Below, piece after piece: positions 57,336 through 64,000 of a stretch of 64,000 nt of DNA (positions are counted from its first letter, which is position 1; each line of letters starts with the position of its first letter). Made by a program: the position numbers and the translations under genes. Below the pieces are notes generated by a model that saw only the letters and a list, made by a program, of their open reading frames with translations, was not told the origin of the DNA and did no database searches. Source of the DNA: Thiocapsa rosea (GTDB lineage: Bacteria > Pseudomonadota > Gammaproteobacteria > Chromatiales > Chromatiaceae). Location: contig NZ_RBXL01000001.1 of NCBI RefSeq assembly GCF_003634315.1, positions 2,832,501 to 2,896,500 of the forward strand, read 5' to 3'.

Positions 57336-57364
57336 AAAAGCGGTGGATCAGGCTGTGGGCGACC

Positions 57365-57373
57365 TGTGGATAA
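57365..57373. promoter_or_regulatory. DnaA box
   Basis: TGTGGATAA, the exact complement of TTATCCACA, upstream of the NrdR boxes of nrdA. DnaA sites are known upstream of nrdAB in Escherichia coli, linking nucleotide supply to replication. A chance single match cannot be excluded. Confidence 0.5.
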
Positions 57374-57555
57374 AAGCGGTGGAGCCAAGCCTGACGGGGG
57401 TTCGGAGGAGGGCTGACGGGTGTCGGCGGAGGCTCGGCGGGGCGCGACGAGCGGACGTCACGGATGCTCGTCTATAATGCGCGGACGGCCGTTGCGAGAC
57501 GTGCGCCTCTGTCTCGCGAATGCGGCCGACAACAACACAACGGAGGATGGCCTAG

Positions 57556-58020
57556 ATGAAAGTCAAAGATGTGATGAGTCGATCGGTCCGCTCGGTGAAT
57601 CCCGATACCCGGATCGTCGAGGTGGCGTCCTTGATGTGTCTCTATCGCTTTCACGGTCTGCCCGTGGTCGACGACAACGAGAAGTTGATCGGGATCATCG
57701 CCGAGAAGGATCTTCTGCATAGCCTCTTTCCGAAGCTCGACAAGCTCATCGCCGAGGGGATGCATTCGGTCGACCTCGACAAGGAGATGGCGCGCTACTC
57801 GGAGATCCTGGGCCTGAAGACCCGGGAGCTGATGACACCCAATCCGGTGACGGTCGATCCCGAGATGCACGTGCTGCGCGCGGCGACCGTGATGGTGAGG
57901 CATAACTTCCGGCGCATCCCGGTCGCGGACGAGGGGCGGCTGGTCGGTATGCTCAGCATCGGCGACGTGCACAAGGCCATCTTCCAGGCCAATGTGACGA
58001 GCGGGTTGAAAGGTCTCTGA
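57556..58020 (+). CDS. CBS-pair domain protein
   Basis: A 154-residue protein made of two CBS domains (VKDVMSRSVRSVNPDTRIVE and TRELMTPNPVTVDPEMHVLR, each closing with a hydrophobic-Gly-hydrophobic strand such as LIGIIAEKDLL). CBS pairs bind adenosyl nucleotides and regulate partner proteins; no catalytic domain is attached. It is divergent from nrdA and followed by a strong terminator, so it is probably monocistronic. Confidence 0.9.
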   Translation: MKVKDVMSRSVRSVNPDTRIVEVASLMCLYRFHGLPVVDDNEKLIGIIAEKDLLHSLFPKLDKLIAEGMHSVDLDKEMARYSEILGLKTRELMTPNPVTVDPEMHVLRAATVMVRHNFRRIPVADEGRLVGMLSIGDVHKAIFQANVTSGLKGL

Positions 58021-58046
58021 GTCCCCGTCGATCGGGCATCGCCTTG

Positions 58047-58076
58047 CCGGACCGCGGTGGCGCGGTCCGTTTTTTC
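58047..58076 (+). terminator. Rho-independent terminator after the CBS gene
   Basis: CGGACCGCG, loop GTGG, CGCGGTCCG followed by TTTTTT. A 9-bp GC-rich stem and U-tract: the clearest intrinsic terminator in the window. Confidence 0.9.
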
Positions 58077-58099
58077 ACTGCTCAGGCCGGGCTCGTGAC

Positions 58100-58157
58100 G
58101 GTTTGCCGACCCCGTGGCGTGCGGAGCATCCCCGTCGCGCCACGGGGTCGGCAAACC
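58100..58157. repeat. perfect 20-bp inverted repeat
   Basis: GGTTTGCCGACCCCGTGGCG (58100-58119) and its exact complement at 58138-58157 enclose 18 bp. It lies between the CBS terminator and the cytochrome c gene, ending 42 bp before that ATG, so it may lie in its leader or mark an inserted element. Confidence 0.85.
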
Positions 58158-58198
58158 AACGCTCGGATCCCGGCCCTGGTCTAGGATTGGAGGTCAAG

Positions 58199-59038
58199 AT
58201 GTTTGGACCCGTATTTGCGATCGGTCTGTCAATCGCCCTGTCGGGCCTCGTCTCGACAGCGGCCTATGCCCAAGAACCCGCGCCGGCCGAAACCCCGGCC
58301 GAAACCGCTCGGCTCGAATACGAGCAGGTGATGACGCTGACGCCCGATCTGGAGAACGGGCGCAAGGTCTATCTGACCTGCGCGGTCTGTCATCGTCCGG
58401 AAGGCTGGGGCGCGCCCGACGGGACCTATCCGCAGATTGCCGGACAGCTGCGCACCGTCATCATCAAACAGCTCGCCGATATCCGGGCGCGCAATCGCGA
58501 CAACCCGCTCATGTATCCCTTCTCGGTCCCGCGCATCCTCGGCGGTCCTCAGAGCGTCGCCGACGTGGCGGCCTATGTGGCGCAGCTTCCCATGACGCCC
58601 GACAATGGGGTCGGGTCGGGGGAGGATTTGGCGTTGGGACAGGAGGTCTACGCGGAGCACTGTACGAAATGCCACGGCGATCACGGGGAGGGCAACGAGG
58701 CGGAGCACATCCCCGCGATCGCGGGCCAGCACTACCTCTATCTGATGCGCCAGTTCGATGCGATCCGCATGGGGCGACGCAAGAACTCAGACCCCAAGAT
58801 GGTCAAGCAGATCGACGGCTTCACGCCGCGTCACCAGGCGGCCGTGCTCGATTACACCGCGCGCCTACGTCCGCCCGAGAGCAAGCTGGCCGAGGCGGGC
58901 TGGACCAATCCGGATTTCCCGTCCTACGTGCGCGACCCGATGGGTGTGCCGCCCATGCCCCCGATGCCCGCGGGGTTGATGGACGCCCCCGCGTTGCCGG
59001 AGCCGCCCGCCTATCCCTCCGTCCCGCCCGCTCGGTAG
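58199..59038 (+). CDS. exported diheme cytochrome c
   Basis: A 279-residue periplasmic cytochrome with a signal peptide (GLSIALSGLVSTAAYAQE) and two class I cytochrome domains: CAVCHRPEGWGAPDG and CTKCHGDHGEGN, each with a later Met-containing segment (NPLMYPFSVPRI and GRRKNSD-type). The layout resembles cytochrome c4 or c553-type electron carriers. The C-terminus is Pro/Met-rich (MGVPPMPPMPAGLMDAPALP). ATG 58199 has TTGGAGG upstream. It stands alone, so its redox partner cannot be inferred. Confidence 0.87.
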   Translation: MFGPVFAIGLSIALSGLVSTAAYAQEPAPAETPAETARLEYEQVMTLTPDLENGRKVYLTCAVCHRPEGWGAPDGTYPQIAGQLRTVIIKQLADIRARNRDNPLMYPFSVPRILGGPQSVADVAAYVAQLPMTPDNGVGSGEDLALGQEVYAEHCTKCHGDHGEGNEAEHIPAIAGQHYLYLMRQFDAIRMGRRKNSDPKMVKQIDGFTPRHQAAVLDYTARLRPPESKLAEAGWTNPDFPSYVRDPMGVPPMPPMPAGLMDAPALPEPPAYPSVPPAR

Positions 59039-59070
59039 GGGCGAATTGATTCGCCCACCCGGAGCCAAAT

Positions 59071-59175
<105 letters not shown>

Positions 59176-59245
59176 GGCTTTGGTCATCCTCTCGTCCATG
59201 CCTCTTGGGTTCCCCGACCGGACGCAAGACTTCGGCCCCACACCC

Positions 59246-59335
59246 GGGTACGCCGACTTCAGTCGGCCCCCGGGGAGGCGGACTTCAGTCCGCCGTGCGG
59301 GCGTGCTCGGGGGGCCGACTAAAGTCGGCGTACCC
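59246..59335. repeat. inverted repeat GGGTACGCCGACTT
   Basis: GGGTACGCCGACTT (59246-59259) and AAGTCGGCGTACCC (59322-59335) enclose GGCGGACTTCAGTCCGCC, itself a hairpin. It lies between two hexamer arrays; this type of repeat is common in intergenic DNA of such genomes. Confidence 0.65.
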
Positions 59336-59385
59336 AAGCGGCGACCTGGACACTGCCGATGTGGCCGAAACGATGATCGAGGCTG

Positions 59386-59462
59386 ACAACGACAACGAGT
59401 AGAGCGTTCGACCACTTTTCCTGCTTGCGGCTCTGCCGGTAGATCCTTTTCCGGAAATCAAC
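59386..59462. repeat. H9: short hexamer remnant plus linker
   Basis: GACAACGACAACGAG (59386-59400) followed by a ~62-bp linker closely matching 13163-13225 (CTCTGCCGGTAGATCCTTTT, then CCGGAAATCA), leading directly into P14. The arrangement repeats that at 13098-13310. Confidence 0.75.
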
Positions 59463-59548
59463 TTAAACCGCGTCCCCGCAAAGGATTGTGGATGCGCCAA
59501 ATGTCGATCTCACTCGAAAACGAACATCTCACTCCGGACGCGGTTTAA
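59463..59548. repeat. P14: palindromic TTAAACCGCG element, core C
   Basis: 86 bp, TTAAACCGCGTCC to GGACGCGGTTTAA, close to 13226-13310. The minus-strand RND pump gene reads into it: the last codons (LKPRPE and TGA stop at 59529-59531) are element sequence. Confidence 0.9.
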
Positions 59549-62500
59549 GTTCTGCCGAGCCCGTCGTGGTCTCCTCCGTTGTCCGGGCTGCCAGGACCCG
59601 ATAGACCACGGGCACCAGCACGAGCGAGACCAGTGTCGAGAAGGATAGCCCCGCGACGATGGTGACGGCGAGCGGTTGCAGCATCTCCGAGCCCTCCCCG
59701 AGCGCAAGCGCGAGCGGGAGCATGCCCACGACGGTGGTGAGCGTGGTCATGAGGATGGGGCGCAGACGCAGACGTGCCGCCTCCAGGATGGCCGTGCGCG
59801 CATCCAGACCGGCGCGGCGCTGCAGCTCGATGAACTCCACCAGCACGATCGCGTTGTTGACGACGATCCCGGCCAACATGATGAGCCCGAGCCAGACCGG
59901 CATGGAGACCGGCAGCCCGGTCCATTGCAGACCGAGCACCACGCCGATCAAGGCGAAGGGCACGGAGATCAGGATGATGACCGGATTGCGCACCGACTCG
60001 TATTGGACCGCCATCGCGACCAAGACCAGAAAGAGCGCAAGCCCGAGCAGGATCCGGCTCATGTCCTGACCCTGCTTGAGGGTCTCGAGCCCCCCGGCCT
60101 CGTAGAGGCGATACCCCGCGGGGAGCGGGACCTGCGCCGCCGCGGCGAGCGCCGACTCGATCGCCTCTTGAAGCGCCAGCCCCTCGCCGACCGAGGCGGT
60201 GATCTCGACGGTGCGTTGCTGGCGGTCGCGCAGGATGGTCGAGGGCTGGGCCAGGATCTCCACGGTCGCGACGTCGCCGAGTCGCAGGGGGCGTCGCGGC
60301 TCGGTCTTGCTGAAGAGCACGATGGAGTCCAGATCGCCCGGCGCGGCGATGTCCATGCGATCCAGTCGCAGCAGCAGATCGACCGCGCGGTCGCCGTCGA
60401 TCAGCTCGGTGACGATGCGGCCCTCCAAGGCGAACCGCAGCACGGCACCGATGTCCTCGATGGCCAGACCGAAGCTTGCGGCGCGCTGCGGATCGAGCCG
60501 GATGGAGATCTCGCGCGTGACGTCCTGACTGCTGTGCTGGAGGTTGCCGAGACCCTCCACCGTGGCGAGCGCCTCGACGACCCGATCGGCAAGATCCGCG
60601 AGTGTGTCTAGGTTCTCGCCGGCGATGCGCAGACTGACGTCGTCGTCGCCTTGGCTGAACCGGATCCCGCGGATCCCGCGCGTGACGAGCGAGGCCCGCA
60701 AGCCCGGGATCTCGAGCGCGCGGATCAGCCCGCTCACGCGCGCGATCCACTCCCTGCTGCCGACATCGCGCTGCGCCGCCGGCTTGAGCAAGACCTGCAG
60801 GCTTGCGCGATTGGCGCTCTCGAAGGACGAGCGCCCGAACACGAAGCCGCCGACCGTGGTGAAGATCGCCTCGACCTCGGGCTGCTCGGAGACGAGCCCC
60901 TCGATCCGGCGGGTCAGGCGGTCCATCTCCTCGAGGTCGATGCCGGCGTCCGCGGTCAGGGTGATGCGCACGTCGCCCTCGTCGAGCGCGGGCAGAAACT
61001 CCTGCTTGGCGTTGATCAGCCAAGGCGCCGTCCAGACCAGCCCGGCGACGAACGCCAGGATGACCAGCCAGCGGAACCGCAGAAGCCGATCGAGCACCCG
61101 GGCATAGCCGTCCTGCAGGGCCTTCATCACGCGATTGACCAGTGCCCGCAACGCCCCCTCCCGGCCCGCCGGCACCCGGCCCGCGAGCGCCGGGACCAGG
61201 GTCAAGGCGACCACCATGGAGGCGAGGATGGCCGCCGAGATGGTGAAGATCAGCTCCTGAAAGAGCAGTCCGACGAGCCCGCCGATAAAGAGGAACGGCA
61301 GGACGGCGGCCAGGTTGGTCGAGGTCGAGGCAATGATGGCGCCCGTGACCTCGCGGCTGGCGGCGTCCGCCGCGACGACCGTGGTTTGGCCCATGCGCTG
61401 ATGGCGATAGATGTTCTCGAGCATCACGATGGTGCTGTCCACCAGCATGCCGATCCCGAGCGCGAGCCCCCCGAGCGTCATGATGTTGAAGGTCAGACCG
61501 TTGGCGGCCATGAGGATGAAGGTCACCAGGACGGCGATCGGGATGGCCGCGCCGATGATCAGGGTCCGCCGCAGGCTCCCGAGAAAGATGTAGACCACGG
61601 CCATCGCAAGCAGGGCGCCGCTGAGTGCGGCGGTGACGGCATTGTTGAGCGAGTGACGGATATAGCGCGCCTGGTCGTCGACGCGCTGGATCTGAATGTC
61701 TTCGGGGAGCTGGCCCTGCGCCTTGAGACGCGCGAACTCCCGATCCACGGTATCGACCACGGCGACGGTGTTGGAGAGCGGCTGTTTTTGGATCGCGAGC
61801 TTGATCCCGGGCCGGTCGTCGAGGCGGATCCGCAGACGCTCCTCGCTCGCCCCGTCGATCACCTGCGCGATCTCGCCGATGCGCATCTGGGCCATGGGGT
61901 TGTCGCCGGCCTCGGGCTTGAGCGGCAGGTCGATGATCTCCTGGACGTTCCTGAAGCGTCCTTCGGTGCGGCCCCCGATCTCGCCGTCCGGCATGCGCAG
62001 CCGTCCGGCGGCGACATCCTGATTGGCCGAACGCAGGCGCGTCTCCAGATCCAGGATGTCGATCCCCAGTCCGGCCAACCGGAACTGGTTGGCCACCACC
62101 TGGACCTCGCGCTCGAGCCCGCCGCCGATCTCGACGGATGCCACGCCCGGGAGCGTCACCAGCGAGCGACCCAGGGTGTAGTCCGCCCAGGTACGCAGCT
62201 CTACGGGGTCGCGCAGGGTCGAGCCGACGACATACTCGGCGACGGGCAGCTGAAAGGGGTCGCGCTTGAAGATGATGGGAGGATCGTCGGTGTCCGGGAG
62301 GAAGCGCTTGGCGCGGTCTAGGCGGGAGCTGGCGTCGCGCAAGGCTTGATCGATGTCCTCGCCGTAGCGGAAGGACAGGTCGATCGCGCTGCGCCCCTCT
62401 GTGGTGCGCGACTGAATGGCGATGACACCTTCGGTGATCGCGAGCTGCTCCTCGAGCTCGCGGGTCACTTCGTTCTCCATGACCTCGGCGGGGACGCCGG

Positions 62501-62660
62501 GATCCAGCACGCGCACCTGGATGTCCGGGTAGATGATGCTCGGCAGCAGATCGATGTTGAGCCGGGTGAGTGAGACCCCGCCGAGCACCATCACCGCGAG
62601 CGTCAGCGCAACGACGCCGATGGGATGGCGGACCGACCAGGTGGAGATATTGGCGGACAT
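59529..62660 (-). CDS. RND efflux pump, AcrB/MdtB-like permease
   Basis: A 1043-residue inner-membrane proton-driven exporter. Twelve membrane helices in two halves with large periplasmic loops are visible; the N-terminus is WSVRHPIGVVALTLAVMVLG. The conserved helix 4 carries GGLALGIGMLVDSTIVMLEN (acidic relay residue), and the second half repeats LGLIMLAGIVVNNAIVLVEF. The substrate is not deducible. The adaptor lies upstream (63603 on), separated by an unknown gene and a repeat-filled gap. The C-terminal tail ELKPRPE is encoded by an inserted palindromic element. Confidence 0.93.
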   Translation of the reverse strand: MSANISTWSVRHPIGVVALTLAVMVLGGVSLTRLNIDLLPSIIYPDIQVRVLDPGVPAEVMENEVTRELEEQLAITEGVIAIQSRTTEGRSAIDLSFRYGEDIDQALRDASSRLDRAKRFLPDTDDPPIIFKRDPFQLPVAEYVVGSTLRDPVELRTWADYTLGRSLVTLPGVASVEIGGGLEREVQVVANQFRLAGLGIDILDLETRLRSANQDVAAGRLRMPDGEIGGRTEGRFRNVQEIIDLPLKPEAGDNPMAQMRIGEIAQVIDGASEERLRIRLDDRPGIKLAIQKQPLSNTVAVVDTVDREFARLKAQGQLPEDIQIQRVDDQARYIRHSLNNAVTAALSGALLAMAVVYIFLGSLRRTLIIGAAIPIAVLVTFILMAANGLTFNIMTLGGLALGIGMLVDSTIVMLENIYRHQRMGQTTVVAADAASREVTGAIIASTSTNLAAVLPFLFIGGLVGLLFQELIFTISAAILASMVVALTLVPALAGRVPAGREGALRALVNRVMKALQDGYARVLDRLLRFRWLVILAFVAGLVWTAPWLINAKQEFLPALDEGDVRITLTADAGIDLEEMDRLTRRIEGLVSEQPEVEAIFTTVGGFVFGRSSFESANRASLQVLLKPAAQRDVGSREWIARVSGLIRALEIPGLRASLVTRGIRGIRFSQGDDDVSLRIAGENLDTLADLADRVVEALATVEGLGNLQHSSQDVTREISIRLDPQRAASFGLAIEDIGAVLRFALEGRIVTELIDGDRAVDLLLRLDRMDIAAPGDLDSIVLFSKTEPRRPLRLGDVATVEILAQPSTILRDRQQRTVEITASVGEGLALQEAIESALAAAAQVPLPAGYRLYEAGGLETLKQGQDMSRILLGLALFLVLVAMAVQYESVRNPVIILISVPFALIGVVLGLQWTGLPVSMPVWLGLIMLAGIVVNNAIVLVEFIELQRRAGLDARTAILEAARLRLRPILMTTLTTVVGMLPLALALGEGSEMLQPLAVTIVAGLSFSTLVSLVLVPVVYRVLAARTTEETTTGSAELKPRPE

Positions 62661-62711
62661 AAGGTGATTTCCGGAAAACGCTACCCGCCGACGGTTGGTT
62701 GTGCTACAGCC

Positions 62712-62737
62712 CGTTGTCGTTGTCGTTGTCGTTGTCG
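62712..62737. repeat. H10: short GTTGTC array
   Basis: Four GTTGTC units preceded by GTGCTACAGCC and the inverse of the linker seen at 13163 (TTTCCGGAAATCACCTTA reading toward the pump). It probably represents one end of the element that also contains H11. Confidence 0.75.
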
Positions 62738-62865
62738 ATTAAGGCGATGTCCGGGAATCGACATCCCAACTGCGTAGACGATCGGCCGGAAGTGACGCCG
62801 ACGTTGTTTCCGTCCGATCGGATGTGCTGCGCCATCAGTCTTGAGCAAACCGTTGCAGCATTTTT

Positions 62866-62939
<74 letters not shown>

Positions 62940-62973
62940 TTGGATTCGGTGCTCAACGTCTCTGACACGTGAC

Positions 62974-63606
62974 TTATTCGCCCGTGAGCTCCGTGATCGC
63001 CGCTTCCACGACCTTGGTCTCGGTCAGCGGATACGGCGAGATGCGCAAGCGTTGCAGGCGTGCCTGGTAGGCGGTGCAGAAATCGTTGTGAAAGGTGAGG
63101 AAGAGCGGGTGAGCCGTGAGGTCGCGAATGTCGTCCATAAAGGCCAGATAGTGACGGGCCTGGCCCATGTGGTAGGGCGATGGCTCTTCTTCCAGGCGAA
63201 AGCGCTCGATGCGCTCATCCCAGATCGGGAAGACGCCGGGTGCGGCGAGGTGAAGCACCATCGAGGCCCCGACGACCGAGCTTAAGCTGGCGGCGATGGC
63301 GTCGATGCCGCGCTCTCGCAGGGCGGCGCGCTCGGCATCCGAGCCGGCCAGCGGGGCGGCGCGTGCGGCCTCGAAGGCATCGACGGCGGGGGCCAGATGG
63401 CTCTGTTCGATGCGCATCCGCTGGGGCATCCAGGCGTAGGCGAGACAGGCCGCACGCAGAAATGCCTCAGTCGGGCTCGCTGCCGGCGCGGCGGCGCTCG
63501 TCAGCATGATCGGGTAGGTGCGCAGACGTGTCGCCTCGCGCGGGTTCTCGCGATAACAGCCGCTGCGCACCAGCTCGACGGCCGTGTAGAGGTGTTCGAG
63601 ATTCAT
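62974..63606 (-). CDS. hypothetical protein between RND adaptor and pump
   Basis: A 210-residue soluble, mostly helical protein beginning MNLEHLYTAVELVRSGCYRE. It has no signal peptide. The stretch FPIWDERIERFRL and HYLAFMDDIRDLTAHPLFL resemble the DUF-type family of HhH-GPD-like small helical proteins, but I cannot assign it with confidence. The ATG overlaps the adaptor stop by 4 nt, so it is translated from the efflux mRNA. Confidence 0.75.
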   Translation of the reverse strand: MNLEHLYTAVELVRSGCYRENPREATRLRTYPIMLTSAAAPAASPTEAFLRAACLAYAWMPQRMRIEQSHLAPAVDAFEAARAAPLAGSDAERAALRERGIDAIAASLSSVVGASMVLHLAAPGVFPIWDERIERFRLEEEPSPYHMGQARHYLAFMDDIRDLTAHPLFLTFHNDFCTAYQARLQRLRISPYPLTETKVVEAAITELTGE

Positions 63607-64000
63607 TCCGGGACCACCTTGACTGTTTTACCCTCGGCCAGGCCGAGGAATCCACGCGTGATGATTTGATCGCCCGGTGCGAGACCCTCGAGGATCTCGA
63701 TGCGATCGGCGATCTGCAGCCCGCTCCTGACCTTTCTGCGGGAGGCTTGGCCCTCGTCCGTGATCAGCCAGACGAGCTCGCCGTCGCGATCGCGTCGCAG
63801 GGCACGAAAGGGGATCAGCAGACGCTCCACCGCGGCGGTCTCGAGCGTGACCCGCACGAACTGTCCGGCCTTCACGCCGGGCGGCGGATCCTCGAGCGTC
63901 AGCTCCACGATGCCCTGTCGGCTGGTCTGCTCCAAACTCGGGTGAATGCGCAGAATCCGTGCCGGGAAACTCGCCACGCCGAGGGCGTCGATGCGCAATT
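63603..64000 (-). CDS. RND efflux periplasmic adaptor (C-terminal part, runs off window)
   Basis: The visible 131 or so codons are the C-terminal half of a membrane-fusion (HlyD/AcrA-type) protein: a beta-barrel segment (GIVELTLEDPPPGVKAGQFV) and the membrane-proximal domain (LIPFRALRRDRDGELVWLIT, VRSGLQIADRIEILEGLAPG). The 5' part lies beyond the window edge. It would link the RND pump at 59529-62660 to an outer-membrane channel. Confidence 0.88.
   Translation of the reverse strand, partial: LRIDALGVASFPARILRIHPSLEQTSRQGIVELTLEDPPPGVKAGQFVRVTLETAAVERLLIPFRALRRDRDGELVWLITDEGQASRRKVRSGLQIADRIEILEGLAPGDQIITRGFLGLAEGKTVKVVPE

Noticed and set aside
61023-62321. Long open frame opposite the RND pump
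   Set aside because: Antisense to a secure RND permease; composition is Asp/Gly/Arg/His-rich as expected of a shadow frame.

Overview
The window is GC-rich, gene-dense chromosomal DNA from a gammaproteobacterium. The gene set (smc-zipA-ligA, ntrYX-DUF4390-rsmB-fmt-def-LysM-dprA-smg-topA, ridA/recG, a two-ATP-cone NrdA), many c-type cytochromes and a DsrC-like protein fit the Chromatiales, such as a purple sulfur bacterium of the Chromatiaceae (Thiocapsa-like). This assignment is an inference; no rRNA, photosynthesis or sox/dsr core gene is present. No tRNA, rRNA, prophage, IS transposase or CRISPR array was recognised.

Layout. 0-9 kb: CNP1-like protein, smc, zipA, ligA, a small unknown gene and a carbonic-anhydrase-like protein. 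9-13 kb: a cytochrome island, with a pentaheme cytochrome divergent from an octaheme hydroxylamine-oxidoreductase-like gene overlapping a NapC/NirT-type tetraheme gene. 13-20.7 kb: parvulin PPIase, yciI, yciB, an AGCS symporter, bolA, an ankyrin protein and trkA. 20.8-34 kb: an atypical NtrX, then ntrY, DUF4390, rsmB, fmt, def, LysM protein, dprA, smg and topA. 34-40 kb: an ArsP-type permease with a thioredoxin-like partner, DUF302 protein, Crp/Fnr regulator and narXL. 40-51 kb: purC, ridA, mltB, yjbQ, recG, a class A beta-lactamase-like protein, a DsrC-like protein, and fcl and gmd for GDP-fucose synthesis. 51-64 kb: a beta-CASP metallo-hydrolase, nrdA interrupted by an intein, a CBS protein, a diheme cytochrome c and an RND efflux system.

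The most unusual feature is the intergenic DNA. First, at least 14 palindromic elements of about 86 bp share TTAAACCGCG ends but have several different cores; a fifteenth is decayed and a related one has different ends. Several are fused to the stop codon of the neighbouring gene, and three pairs lie in tandem with a 20-21 bp AT-rich spacer. Second, eleven arrays of the hexamer GTTGTC/GACAAC, often arranged as inverted repeats around a GGAATCC core, share conserved flanks and look like a dispersed larger element. The two families are joined by the same ~65 bp linker at two sites. They also separate genes normally adjacent (permease and thioredoxin; RND adaptor and pump; ridA and recG).

Other points of interest are an intein in NrdA with Gly at the +1 position, two NrdR boxes and a DnaA box upstream of nrdA, an alpha-carbonic-anhydrase homologue missing a zinc ligand, an NtrX lacking the GAFTGA motif and the Walker A lysine, and a DsrC-like protein keeping only the upstream cysteine. 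The HAO/NapC pair, the narXL two-component system and the Crp/Fnr regulator together suggest nitrogen-oxide sensing and reduction.
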